Source: Clostridia bacterium (lineage in GTDB: Bacteria; Bacillota; Clostridia; Oscillospirales; Acutalibacteraceae). From it: a stretch of 64,000 nt of DNA. A program made the translations under genes and the position numbers. Positions 44,516-52,821 of the stretch are shown in pieces; the stretch's first letter is position 1, and every line of letters starts with the position of its first letter. The notes under the pieces are model-generated. The model worked only from the letters and a program-made list of their open reading frames with translations, was not told the DNA's origin and did no database searches. The DNA lies in contig JAQXHF010000004.1 of the NCBI GenBank assembly GCA_029007095.1, forward strand, positions 1 to 64,000, given 5' to 3'.

Positions 44516-45460
44516 ATGTATAAAATCGGAGTTGATCTCGGAGGAACAAATATAGCGGTAGGCGTAGTTGACAAGGACTATAAAATTATCGGCAGAGGCA
44601 AGGTTAAGACTAATTTGCCAAGACCTGCCGAGGAAATTTTTGATGACATAGCTAAGGCTATTCGCCTCGCTGTTGATGACGCAGGACTTACCATGGACGA
44701 TATTGAATCGGTCGGAATAGGTACGCCCGGTTCGGTTAATAAGAGTAAGGGAATTATTGAATTCTCAAACAACCTCGGCTTCAATAATGTTCCGGCAAAG
44801 GCTATGCTTGAGGAACGCATCGGCAAACCCTGCGTATTTGAAAATGACGCAAACGCCGCCGCTCTCGGTGAGGCTTATGCAGGCGCAGGCAACGGAGCAA
44901 AAGATTTTGTTGCGGTCACTCTCGGTACGGGCGTGGGCAGCGGAATTGTTCAGGACGGCAAAATTCTCAGCGGAATAAATGACGCGGCAGGCGAGATAGG
45001 TCATACCGTAATTATGGTTGACGGCGAACAGTGCAACTGCGGCAGAAAGGGCTGCTGGGAAAGATATGCTTCCGCAACCGCTCTTATTTCACAGACAAAG
45101 GCAAAAATGAAGCTTTGCCCGGACAGTAAGATGTGGGAAGTGGTTGACGGCGATATTGACAAGGTAAACGGCAGAACCGCTTTTAACGCTATGTATGAAA
45201 ATGACGAGCCGGCTAAGGAAGTTGTAGAGCAGTATATTAAGTATGTTGCCGTCGGCATTACAAACATTGTAAATACATTTCAGCCGGAGGTTGTCTGCAT
45301 AGGCGGAGGAATAAGCAACGAGGGCGAAAATCTGCTCAATCCCATACGCGAAATTGTTGAGAAAGACCGATATACCAAATATGCTGAAAAGCAGACGAAA
45401 ATCTGCAAAGCTGTTCTCGGTAATGACGCCGGTATAATAGGAGCGGCTCTTGCTGAATAA
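44516..45460 (+). CDS. glcK: ROK-family glucokinase
   Basis: The 314-residue product begins YKIGVDLGGTNIAVGVV, the phosphate-1 motif of the ASKHA fold. VTLGTGVGSGIVQDGKI is the phosphate-2 region. CNCGRKGCWERYAS provides the Cys cluster that binds zinc in ROK kinases. AEIGHTV contains the family E-x-G-H. It probably phosphorylates glucose using ATP. GGAGG is placed well before the ATG. Position after hprK and before murB supports a metabolic operon. Confidence 0.92.
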   Translation: MYKIGVDLGGTNIAVGVVDKDYKIIGRGKVKTNLPRPAEEIFDDIAKAIRLAVDDAGLTMDDIESVGIGTPGSVNKSKGIIEFSNNLGFNNVPAKAMLEERIGKPCVFENDANAAALGEAYAGAGNGAKDFVAVTLGTGVGSGIVQDGKILSGINDAAGEIGHTVIMVDGEQCNCGRKGCWERYASATALISQTKAKMKLCPDSKMWEVVDGDIDKVNGRTAFNAMYENDEPAKEVVEQYIKYVAVGITNIVNTFQPEVVCIGGGISNEGENLLNPIREIVEKDRYTKYAEKQTKICKAVLGNDAGIIGAALAE

Positions 45461-45474
45461 ATTGGAGCGTTTTT

Positions 45475-46380
45475 ATGAATTTTGATAAGATTTACAGCCT
45501 TGCCGTTGAGCTTGGCTGCAAGGCTGAATACGGAGTGCCGATGCGCGACTATACTACCTTTAAGACAGGCGGAGCCGCAAGACTTATGATAACTCCGAAC
45601 TCTGACGAAAGTCTTTCAAAGGTAATTGAAGCCTGCAATGACGAGGGTATTAAGCCGCTTATATTGGGAAACGGAAGCAATATGCTTGTTTCCGATAACG
45701 GACTTGATAATGTTGTTATAAATATGTGCCGCCCGAACGCAGAAATCCGAGAACTCTCAGACGGAATCATTGAATGTGACGCAGGTGTGACGATGTCTAA
45801 ACTCTGCAACTTTGCTCTTGAAAAGGGACTTACGGGACTTGAATTCGCATTCGGAATTCCCGGAACAGCCGGCGGCGCGGCTTATATGAATGCGGGCGCT
45901 TACGGCGGCGAAATGAAAGATGTTTTATTTTCGTGCAGCCATATTGAACCCGACGGAAGTATAGGCGAGCTTTCCGATTCCGAGCTTCAACTCGGATACC
46001 GAACAAGCGCGTACGAAAAGAACGGATTTGTTATTACAAAGCTTCGTCTTTCCTTGAAAAAAGGAAATTCCGAAGAGATAAGAGCAAAGATGTATGAGCT
46101 TCTCAAAAGGCGCAAGGATAAGCAACCGCTTGAATTCCCCAGCGCAGGAAGCACATTTAAACGCCCGGAGGGATATTTTGCCGGCAGCCTTATAGAGGAA
46201 TGTGGACTTAAAGGCAAGTCGATAGGCGGAGCGCAGGTTAGTGAAAAACACGCCGGATTTATAATAAACAAGGGCGGCGCAACCTCTGAGGATATTTTAA
46301 ACTTGATTGAATTTGTTAAAGATACTGTCAAGAGGGAAAAGGGCGTGACTCTTGAACCTGAGGTAAGACTTATAAAGTAA
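45475..46380 (+). CDS. murB: UDP-N-acetylenolpyruvoylglucosamine reductase (MurB)
   Basis: The 301-residue product has TTFKTGGAARLM (the FAD-pyrophosphate loop), GNGSNMLV, FAFGIPGTAGGAAYMNAGAYGGEM, the YRTSAYEKN stretch, and PSAGSTFKRPEGYFAGSLIEECGLKG, followed by the final VTLEPEVRLI. These are all MurB motifs. It reduces enolpyruvyl-UDP-GlcNAc to UDP-MurNAc, the second step of peptidoglycan synthesis. The gene begins 14 bases after glcK. Confidence 0.96.
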   Translation: MNFDKIYSLAVELGCKAEYGVPMRDYTTFKTGGAARLMITPNSDESLSKVIEACNDEGIKPLILGNGSNMLVSDNGLDNVVINMCRPNAEIRELSDGIIECDAGVTMSKLCNFALEKGLTGLEFAFGIPGTAGGAAYMNAGAYGGEMKDVLFSCSHIEPDGSIGELSDSELQLGYRTSAYEKNGFVITKLRLSLKKGNSEEIRAKMYELLKRRKDKQPLEFPSAGSTFKRPEGYFAGSLIEECGLKGKSIGGAQVSEKHAGFIINKGGATSEDILNLIEFVKDTVKREKGVTLEPEVRLIK

Positions 46381-46408
46381 TTTAACGCGGTTAAAAAGAA
46401 GGGATAAT

Positions 46409-47269
46409 ATGGAATTACTTATTGTTACGGGAATGTCGGGTTCGGGCAAATCTGCGGTTACGGACGCGTTGGAGGATCTCGGATATTTCTGCGCGGACAA
46501 TATGCCGCCTGCTCTGATTCCGACGATAGCGCAGTTTGTCAATTCGTCGGAAAACCTGACTAAAAAAACCGCAGTTGTTACGGATATCCGAATCGGTGAA
46601 AGTTGGGTTAACGACTTTCTTGCAATGCTCGTAAAGCTTAAAGATTTGAGCTATGAGTATAAGATTCTGTTTGTTGACGCGTCCGATGATGTGCTGATAA
46701 GGCGTTATAAGGAAACACGCAGGAAGCATCCTCTGATTGATGACTGCGACGGCTCGCTCATTCACAGCGTACAGCATGAGAGAGAGCTTTTGCTCCCGAT
46801 TAAGGCTATTGCCGATTATGTGCTTGATACCACTTCCAGCACCGCCGCTGAATGTAAGCGGAGAATTAACGAGATGTTTCTTGAAAATCCTGACAATGCG
46901 CTGAAAATTCGTTGTATGTCTTTTGGTTTTAAGTACGGAATTCCTAACGATTCGGACATTGTTTTTGATGTTCGGTGTCTGCCGAATCCGTTTTACATAC
47001 CCTCAATGAAATATAAAACCGGACTTGATAAGGAAGTAAACGACTATGTTCTGCAATCGGAACAGTCGAGGACGGTGCTTGATAAACTGAACGACCTGAT
47101 ATCATATATGATTCCGCTTTATGTTGACGAGGGCAAGAGCCAGCTTGTTATATCAATCGGCTGTACAGGCGGCAAACACCGCTCCGTTTGCTTTGCGGAG
47201 CATATTGCACAAAAGCTTAAAGAACAGAATTATCCCGTGTCGGTCAAGCACAGAGATATTGAAAAATAA
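46409..47269 (+). CDS. rapZ: RapZ/YvcJ family RNase adapter, P-loop nucleotide-binding protein
   Basis: The 286-residue product begins ELLIVTGMSGSGKSAVTDALEDLGYFCADNMPPALIP with Walker A at residues 8-15. It also has LFVDASDDVLIRRYKETRRKHPL and, at the end, IGCTGGKHRSVCFAEHIAQKL, the conserved RapZ C-terminal motif. In Enterobacteria RapZ recruits RNase E to a small RNA; in Firmicutes the YvcJ role is less clear. The usual neighbour yvcK, normally between this gene and whiA, is missing: whiA follows 34 bases later. Confidence 0.93.
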   Translation: MELLIVTGMSGSGKSAVTDALEDLGYFCADNMPPALIPTIAQFVNSSENLTKKTAVVTDIRIGESWVNDFLAMLVKLKDLSYEYKILFVDASDDVLIRRYKETRRKHPLIDDCDGSLIHSVQHERELLLPIKAIADYVLDTTSSTAAECKRRINEMFLENPDNALKIRCMSFGFKYGIPNDSDIVFDVRCLPNPFYIPSMKYKTGLDKEVNDYVLQSEQSRTVLDKLNDLISYMIPLYVDEGKSQLVISIGCTGGKHRSVCFAEHIAQKLKEQNYPVSVKHRDIEK

Positions 47270-47303
47270 AAGGATTAACTGCGAAAGAGAGGAATGAACG
47301 CAA

Positions 47304-48200
47304 ATGTCCTTTACCCACGAGCTAAAAAAAGAATTAGCCTTGCTTGAATCAGAAAATCCGTGCTGCGAAAAGGCGTTTGCGTACGGATTTATGCTTTTTG
47401 GCAAGAGCTTTAACTTGCGTTCCATGAGCTGCTCTACGGATTATACGGAGGTTATGGACAGCTTCGTTCGCTCTGCGAAAAAATTTGTCAGCGATACTAA
47501 ATTTGATGTTTCTCACAATGACGGCGGAAAATACACGCTTCGTATAAATTCTTTACAGGCAAGAAACACCATTCTCAATTACTTCGGTCACGAATCAAAT
47601 GAAATATCTTTGAGGATAAATTACGCAAACTTTGAAAATGACTGCTGCTATGCTTCGTTTGTCAGGGGAGTTTTTCTCTCCTGCGGTTCGCTTGCAGATC
47701 CTTATAAGAATTATCACCTTGAATTTGTTGTTCCGTACTTCAAGCTCAGTCAGGATTTGTTGAAAATGCTTACAGACCTTAATTTTAACGCAAAGTATAT
47801 CCTTCGCAATTATTCCCATGTTATTTATATTAAAGAGAGTGAAAGCATAGAGGATATTATAACGCTTATGGGAGCGATGAATTCGAGCTTGAAGCTTATG
47901 GGTATCAAGCTCGAAAAAGATGTAAGAAACAATATTAACAGACAGATGAATTTTGAAAGCGCAAATATGAACCGCTCCATTGAAGCCGGCATAGCGCAGG
48001 CAGAAGCGATTGAGCTTATTGAAAAGAAGCAGGGACTTGATTCTCTGCCGGACAATCTCAGAGAGCTTGCTAAGATAAGAAAAGACAATCCCGATATGTC
48101 TCTGAAACAGCTTGGAGAGTGCCTTTCGGAGCCGCTGAGCCGTTCGGGAGTAAATCACAGACTGAAAAAGATTATGGAAATTGCCGAAAGTTATAAATAA
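47304..48200 (+). CDS. whiA: DNA-binding protein WhiA
   Basis: The 298-residue product starts SFTHELKKELA and includes SYNCC-like pairs, RGVFLSCGSLADPYKNYHLEF, the homing-endonuclease-like N-terminal fold, and a C-terminal helix-turn-helix with PDMSLKQLGECLSEPLSRSGVNHRLKKI. WhiA is a transcription factor tied to division in Gram-positives. AGAGAGG precedes the start. It is followed by dnaE after 18 bases, so the unit continues. Confidence 0.95.
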   Translation: MSFTHELKKELALLESENPCCEKAFAYGFMLFGKSFNLRSMSCSTDYTEVMDSFVRSAKKFVSDTKFDVSHNDGGKYTLRINSLQARNTILNYFGHESNEISLRINYANFENDCCYASFVRGVFLSCGSLADPYKNYHLEFVVPYFKLSQDLLKMLTDLNFNAKYILRNYSHVIYIKESESIEDIITLMGAMNSSLKLMGIKLEKDVRNNINRQMNFESANMNRSIEAGIAQAEAIELIEKKQGLDSLPDNLRELAKIRKDNPDMSLKQLGECLSEPLSRSGVNHRLKKIMEIAESYK

Positions 48201-48218
48201 TACCCGGAGGTGAACGCT

Positions 48219-51200
48219 TTGCCCGGATTCACTCATTTGCATCTTCATACCGAATACAGCTTGCTTGACGTAGCGTGCAGACTCGATAATCTCCTCGACA
48301 GAGCGGTTCAGCTCGGTCAGACTTCTATTGCGATCACAGACCACGGCGTTATGTACGGCGCTGTGGATTTTTATAAAAAAGCAAAGGCAAGAGGAATAAA
48401 GCCTATTATCGGCTGTGAATGTTATCTTGCAGCGAGGACAAGATTTGATAAGATTCACGCTCTCGACAGCGAAAGATATCACCTTGTCCTGCTTTGCAAA
48501 AATGCACAGGGATATCAGAACCTTATAGATATGGTTTCGCGCTCGTGGACAGAAGGCTTTTATACAAAGCCGAGAATCGACCGCGAACTACTTGAACAGA
48601 AGCATGAGGGACTTATAGCTCTGTCTGCCTGCCTTGCGGGAGAAATTCCGCGCGCGCTGTCACGCGGAGACTACGAAAGTGCCAAGGAAAAAGCTTTGTG
48701 GTATAATTCCGTTTTCGGTCAGGGAAATTTCTATCTCGAATTGCAGGATCACGGAATAAAAGAGCAGAAAGCTATCGAACCGATGATGATACGCCTTTCG
48801 GAGGAAACCGGAATTCCTCTCGTTGCGACTAATGACACGCATTATGTTATGCGTGAGGACAATAAAATTCAGCAAATACTGATTTGCATAGCTACAAACA
48901 CAACGCTCGGTCAGGACAACGGACTTGAATTTCAAACGGACGAGTTTTATCTCAAATCCGAGGAAGAAATGCGTGAACTTTTCTCAAATGTTCCGCAGGC
49001 GATAGACAATACTCAGGTTATAGCCGAGCAATGCAATTATGATTTTGAATTCGGAAACACAAAGCTTCCGCATTTCGATGTTCCTGACGGCAGAGACCAT
49101 TTTGAATGGTTCAGGGAGCAGTGCTTCAACGGACTTTACCGCCGATACGGGGACAATCCTCCTCAGAGCTACATCGACAGGCTCAACTATGAGCTTGGAG
49201 TTATAAATAAGATGGGATATGTTGATTACTATCTCATAGTTCACGATTTTATTCGCTACGCAAAGTCTAAAAATATTCCGGTCGGACCGGGCAGAGGTTC
49301 GGGTGCAGGAAGCCTTGCGGCTTATTGCATAGGTATAACCGGCATTGATCCGATGAAGCATAATCTTCTCTTTGAGCGCTTTTTGAATCCCGAAAGAGTC
49401 AGTATGCCTGACTTTGATGTCGATTTCTGTTATGAGCGCAGAGGCGAGGTAATAGATTATGTTATCGAAAAATACGGGGCGGATCATGTTGCTCAAATCG
49501 TAACTTTCGGAACGCTTGCCGCCCGCGCCGCAATACGCGATGTGGGACGCGCAATGGGAATGGCATATAATGTAGTGGATAATGTCTGCAAGCAGATTCC
49601 TACCGAGCTGAATATCACAATAGAAAAGGCTCTTAAAAAATCTTCGGAACTTAAAGCAATGTATGACTCCGACACCGAAATAAAGGAGCTTATTGATAAT
49701 TCAATGAAGGTGGAGGGTATGCCGAGACATACATCTACCCATGCCGCAGGCGTTGTTATCACGAGAGATCCGGTTTCAACATATGTTCCACTTGCTTTGA
49801 ACGATGAATCGGTTGTTACGCAGTTTACCATGACTACTCTTGAGGAACTCGGACTTTTGAAGATGGACTTCCTCGGACTCAGAACGCTTACCGTTATTGA
49901 TGACGCGCAAAAGATGATACGCAGGCGCGAAAAAGATTTTGATATCGAAAAAATCCCGACTGATGACAAGGCGACATTTGAAATGATGTCGCAGGGACAG
50001 ACCGAAGGCGTTTTTCAGTTTGAATCGGCAGGAATGAAAAATGTGCTGATAGGACTGAAACCGGAAAATATAGAGGACCTGATAGCGGTTATATCTCTTT
50101 ACCGTCCCGGTCCTATGGATTCGATACCGACTTATATAAACAACAGGCATCATCCCGAACAGACGGTTTACAAGACGGAGAAACTCAGGGATATACTTGA
50201 TGTTACAAACGGCTGTATGATTTATCAGGAACAGGTTATGCAGATATTCCGAACCCTTGCCGGATATTCATACGGCAGAGCGGATATAGTGCGCCGCGCT
50301 ATGTCTAAGAAAAAGCACGATGTAATGGAGCGCGAAAGGCATAATTTCATATACGGACTCGTAAACGAGGACGGCACGGTAGAGTGCGACGGCTGCATAA
50401 AAAGGGGAGTGCCTGAAAGCGTTGCAAACGAGATATTCAACGATATGTCCTCCTTTGCGTCATATGCTTTTAACAAATCCCATGCCGCCGCATATGCCTA
50501 TGTCGCTTACAGAACCGCTTATCTCAAATGCCATTATCCGTGTGAATTTATGGCGGCGCTGCTTTCGAGTGTGCTTGACAATTCGGGCAAGGTTTCACGC
50601 TATATCGGTGAATGTGAGCGAATCGGAATAAAGGTTCTCCCGCCGAGCGTGAATGACAGCGGAGAGAATTTTACCGTTGAGAACGGAAATATTCGCTTCG
50701 GCTTGCTTGCTGTTAAAAATCTCGGTAAGAATTTCATAAGAAACATTGAAATGCAGCGCAGAGAGGGCAAATACACATCGTTTTATGATTTTTGTTCAAG
50801 ACTGCACGGCGCGGATTTCAACAAGCGGGCGATAGAGAATCTTATTCGCTGCGGTTCGCTTGATTCGCTCGGCGCTAATCGCCGTCAGATGCTTATGGGT
50901 ATGGGCGACATAATCGACGAGCTTGATAATAAACGACGCAGAAATGTTGACGGTCAGATAGGTTTCTTTGATTCCGGCTTCGCGTCCGACGGCTCGACGG
51001 CTCACGAACCCGAACTGCCTTATGTTGACGAATTCCCAAAAAATGAGCTTCTCGCTATGGAAAAGGAGACAACCGGACTGTACCTTTCGGGGCATCCGAT
51101 GTCTGAGTACAGAGAGCTTGCCGTCAGTCTTAAATGTACGGATATTGCAGATTTGGTTGAAGAGCAGGAAAGTCCTTCGTCATATTCTGACCGTGACAGG

Positions 51201-51713
51201 GTAAAGATAATGGGAATAATAAGCACGGTTAAGAAAAAAATTACAAAATCCGATTCTACGATGGCGTTTCTTACTGTCGAGGATGTTACAGGCTCTATGG
51301 AAGTGATAGTATTTCCTAAAACTCTTACTGAGTATTCTACTCTTATAGGAGAGGGCGAAATAGCTGTTTTTACAGGCAGACTTGATATGCGTGAAGATGA
51401 GCCGACAAGACTTGTTTGCGAATTCATTTCAAGCCTGAGCGAAGCGAAAAAAAGAATGGGTGCAAATCCTACTCAGCAAACCAAGCATAAGCGCAGAGGA
51501 CTTTTTATAAAATTCAAGTCTAAAAATTGCCCTGAACTGATACAGGCGGAAAAATTACTTAAAATTTTTGACGGAAATATGCCGCTGTACTATTATTTTG
51601 AAGATAATAAAGAATATACAAAACTTCCGGCAGACAGGTTTGTTGATGTAAACGAACCGCTTATCAGGGAGCTTAAAAAGGTTGCCGGCGAAAAAAATGT
51701 AGTTGTTCAGTAA
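48219..51713 (+). CDS. dnaE: DNA polymerase III subunit alpha (DnaE)
   Basis: The likely start is TTG 48219, eight bases after GGAGG (48206-48210); the GTG at 48210 overlaps the site. The 1164-residue product has an N-terminal PHP domain (GFTHLHLHTEYSLLD, with metal residues intact), the polymerase core with GPGRGSGAGSL and PDFDVDF (about residues 396-402, catalytic Asp pair), helix-hairpin-helix and an OB-fold near residue 990 (VKIMGIISTVKKKI). It is the DnaE class, without the exonuclease domain of PolC. Confidence 0.97.
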   Translation: MPGFTHLHLHTEYSLLDVACRLDNLLDRAVQLGQTSIAITDHGVMYGAVDFYKKAKARGIKPIIGCECYLAARTRFDKIHALDSERYHLVLLCKNAQGYQNLIDMVSRSWTEGFYTKPRIDRELLEQKHEGLIALSACLAGEIPRALSRGDYESAKEKALWYNSVFGQGNFYLELQDHGIKEQKAIEPMMIRLSEETGIPLVATNDTHYVMREDNKIQQILICIATNTTLGQDNGLEFQTDEFYLKSEEEMRELFSNVPQAIDNTQVIAEQCNYDFEFGNTKLPHFDVPDGRDHFEWFREQCFNGLYRRYGDNPPQSYIDRLNYELGVINKMGYVDYYLIVHDFIRYAKSKNIPVGPGRGSGAGSLAAYCIGITGIDPMKHNLLFERFLNPERVSMPDFDVDFCYERRGEVIDYVIEKYGADHVAQIVTFGTLAARAAIRDVGRAMGMAYNVVDNVCKQIPTELNITIEKALKKSSELKAMYDSDTEIKELIDNSMKVEGMPRHTSTHAAGVVITRDPVSTYVPLALNDESVVTQFTMTTLEELGLLKMDFLGLRTLTVIDDAQKMIRRREKDFDIEKIPTDDKATFEMMSQGQTEGVFQFESAGMKNVLIGLKPENIEDLIAVISLYRPGPMDSIPTYINNRHHPEQTVYKTEKLRDILDVTNGCMIYQEQVMQIFRTLAGYSYGRADIVRRAMSKKKHDVMERERHNFIYGLVNEDGTVECDGCIKRGVPESVANEIFNDMSSFASYAFNKSHAAAYAYVAYRTAYLKCHYPCEFMAALLSSVLDNSGKVSRYIGECERIGIKVLPPSVNDSGENFTVENGNIRFGLLAVKNLGKNFIRNIEMQRREGKYTSFYDFCSRLHGADFNKRAIENLIRCGSLDSLGANRRQMLMGMGDIIDELDNKRRRNVDGQIGFFDSGFASDGSTAHEPELPYVDEFPKNELLAMEKETTGLYLSGHPMSEYRELAVSLKCTDIADLVEEQESPSSYSDRDRVKIMGIISTVKKKITKSDSTMAFLTVEDVTGSMEVIVFPKTLTEYSTLIGEGEIAVFTGRLDMREDEPTRLVCEFISSLSEAKKRMGANPTQQTKHKRRGLFIKFKSKNCPELIQAEKLLKIFDGNMPLYYYFEDNKEYTKLPADRFVDVNEPLIRELKKVAGEKNVVVQ

Positions 51714-51740
51714 AAAATTAAAAATATTTTAAGGATTTAT

Positions 51741-51769
51741 TTGACATTTTTTTCAAATTAGTGTATGAT
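51741..51769 (+). promoter_or_regulatory. Promoter of pfkA
   Basis: A consensus TTGACA (51741-51746) and TATGAT (51764-51769) with a 17-base spacer lie about 40 bases before the pfkA start. Confidence 0.75.
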
Positions 51770-51808
51770 ACAAATCGTATGTAATTTAACCAAAGGGGAT
51801 GTTCCAAA

Positions 51809-52786
51809 ATGAAAACAATAGGTGTTTTGACAAGCGGAGGAGACGCTCCGGGCATGAATGCCGCAGTTCGTTCGGTAGTTCGTACTGCTTGTGAAAATAA
51901 TGTTAAGGTTTACGGCATTGACAGAGGCTTTAAAGGCCTTATGGCAGGCGACCTTATACCGATGGAGATTCGCTCTGTATGCGATATAATTCACAGAGGC
52001 GGCACTATTCTCCATTCGGCAAGAAGCAAGGAGTTTGCAACCGAAGAGGGAATGGCAAAGGCAATAGAAATTTGCAATGCTTACGGAATTGAGGGCATAG
52101 TTGTAATCGGAGGCGACGGTTCTTTCAGAGGAGCAAGAGATCTTTCCGAGAGAGGTATTCCCTGCGTCGGAATTCCCGGTACTATCGACAACGATATAGC
52201 TTGCTGTGATTACACTATCGGCTACGACACCTGCCTTAATACAATTATGGAAATGGTTGACAGAATTCGCGATACTTCCGCTTCTCACGACCGCTGCTCC
52301 GTAATCGAGGTTATGGGCAGACGCGCAGGTTACCTCGCTCTTAATGCGGGTATTGCCGTCGGCGCTGCTGCAATTCTTATCCCTGAGGTTGAGTTTGACC
52401 TTAAAAGAGATGTTTTTGACCGTATCCGCCGTACTCAGAAGACAGGCAAAAAGCACTTCCTTGTAATCGTTGCCGAGGGCGTAACCGCTGACGGTAATAT
52501 AACGGTTGAAGAGCTTGCAAAGGCTATCGAAGAAGAAACCGGAGTTGAGTCAAGAGCTATGGTACTCGCTCATGTTCAGAGAGGCGGCTCACCGACAGTA
52601 CGCGACAGAGTTGTTGCAAGCCAGATGGGTTACCATGCTGTTCAGCTGCTTATGCAGGGAATCGGCAATCGCGTAGTAGCTATGCAGAAAGACCAGATAG
52701 TTGATTTTGACATCTTTGAAGCTCTCAATATGAAGAAGCATATTGATATGGATCTTTATAAGATGGCAAATGTAATTTCTATCTGA
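51809..52786 (+). CDS. pfkA: ATP-dependent 6-phosphofructokinase
   Basis: The 325-residue product begins KTIGVLTSGGDAPGMNAAVRSVVR and contains GGDGSFRGA, PGTIDNDIACCDYTIGYDT with the catalytic Asp, MGRRAGYLAL and LAHVQRGGSPTVRDRV. It makes fructose 1,6-bisphosphate. The GGD-G-S motif and its Gly (rather than Asp) suggest ATP rather than pyrophosphate use. It has its own promoter, and the helicase gene follows 35 bases later without a terminator. Confidence 0.97.
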   Translation: MKTIGVLTSGGDAPGMNAAVRSVVRTACENNVKVYGIDRGFKGLMAGDLIPMEIRSVCDIIHRGGTILHSARSKEFATEEGMAKAIEICNAYGIEGIVVIGGDGSFRGARDLSERGIPCVGIPGTIDNDIACCDYTIGYDTCLNTIMEMVDRIRDTSASHDRCSVIEVMGRRAGYLALNAGIAVGAAAILIPEVEFDLKRDVFDRIRRTQKTGKKHFLVIVAEGVTADGNITVEELAKAIEEETGVESRAMVLAHVQRGGSPTVRDRVVASQMGYHAVQLLMQGIGNRVVAMQKDQIVDFDIFEALNMKKHIDMDLYKMANVISI

Positions 52787-52821
52787 GAATATTAAAAATA
52801 CATTAAAGAGGGACATAGATT

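Noticed and set aside
47595-48482. Long - strand frame opposite whiA and dnaE
   Set aside because: Antisense to two clear genes; composition follows the shadow of their codons.
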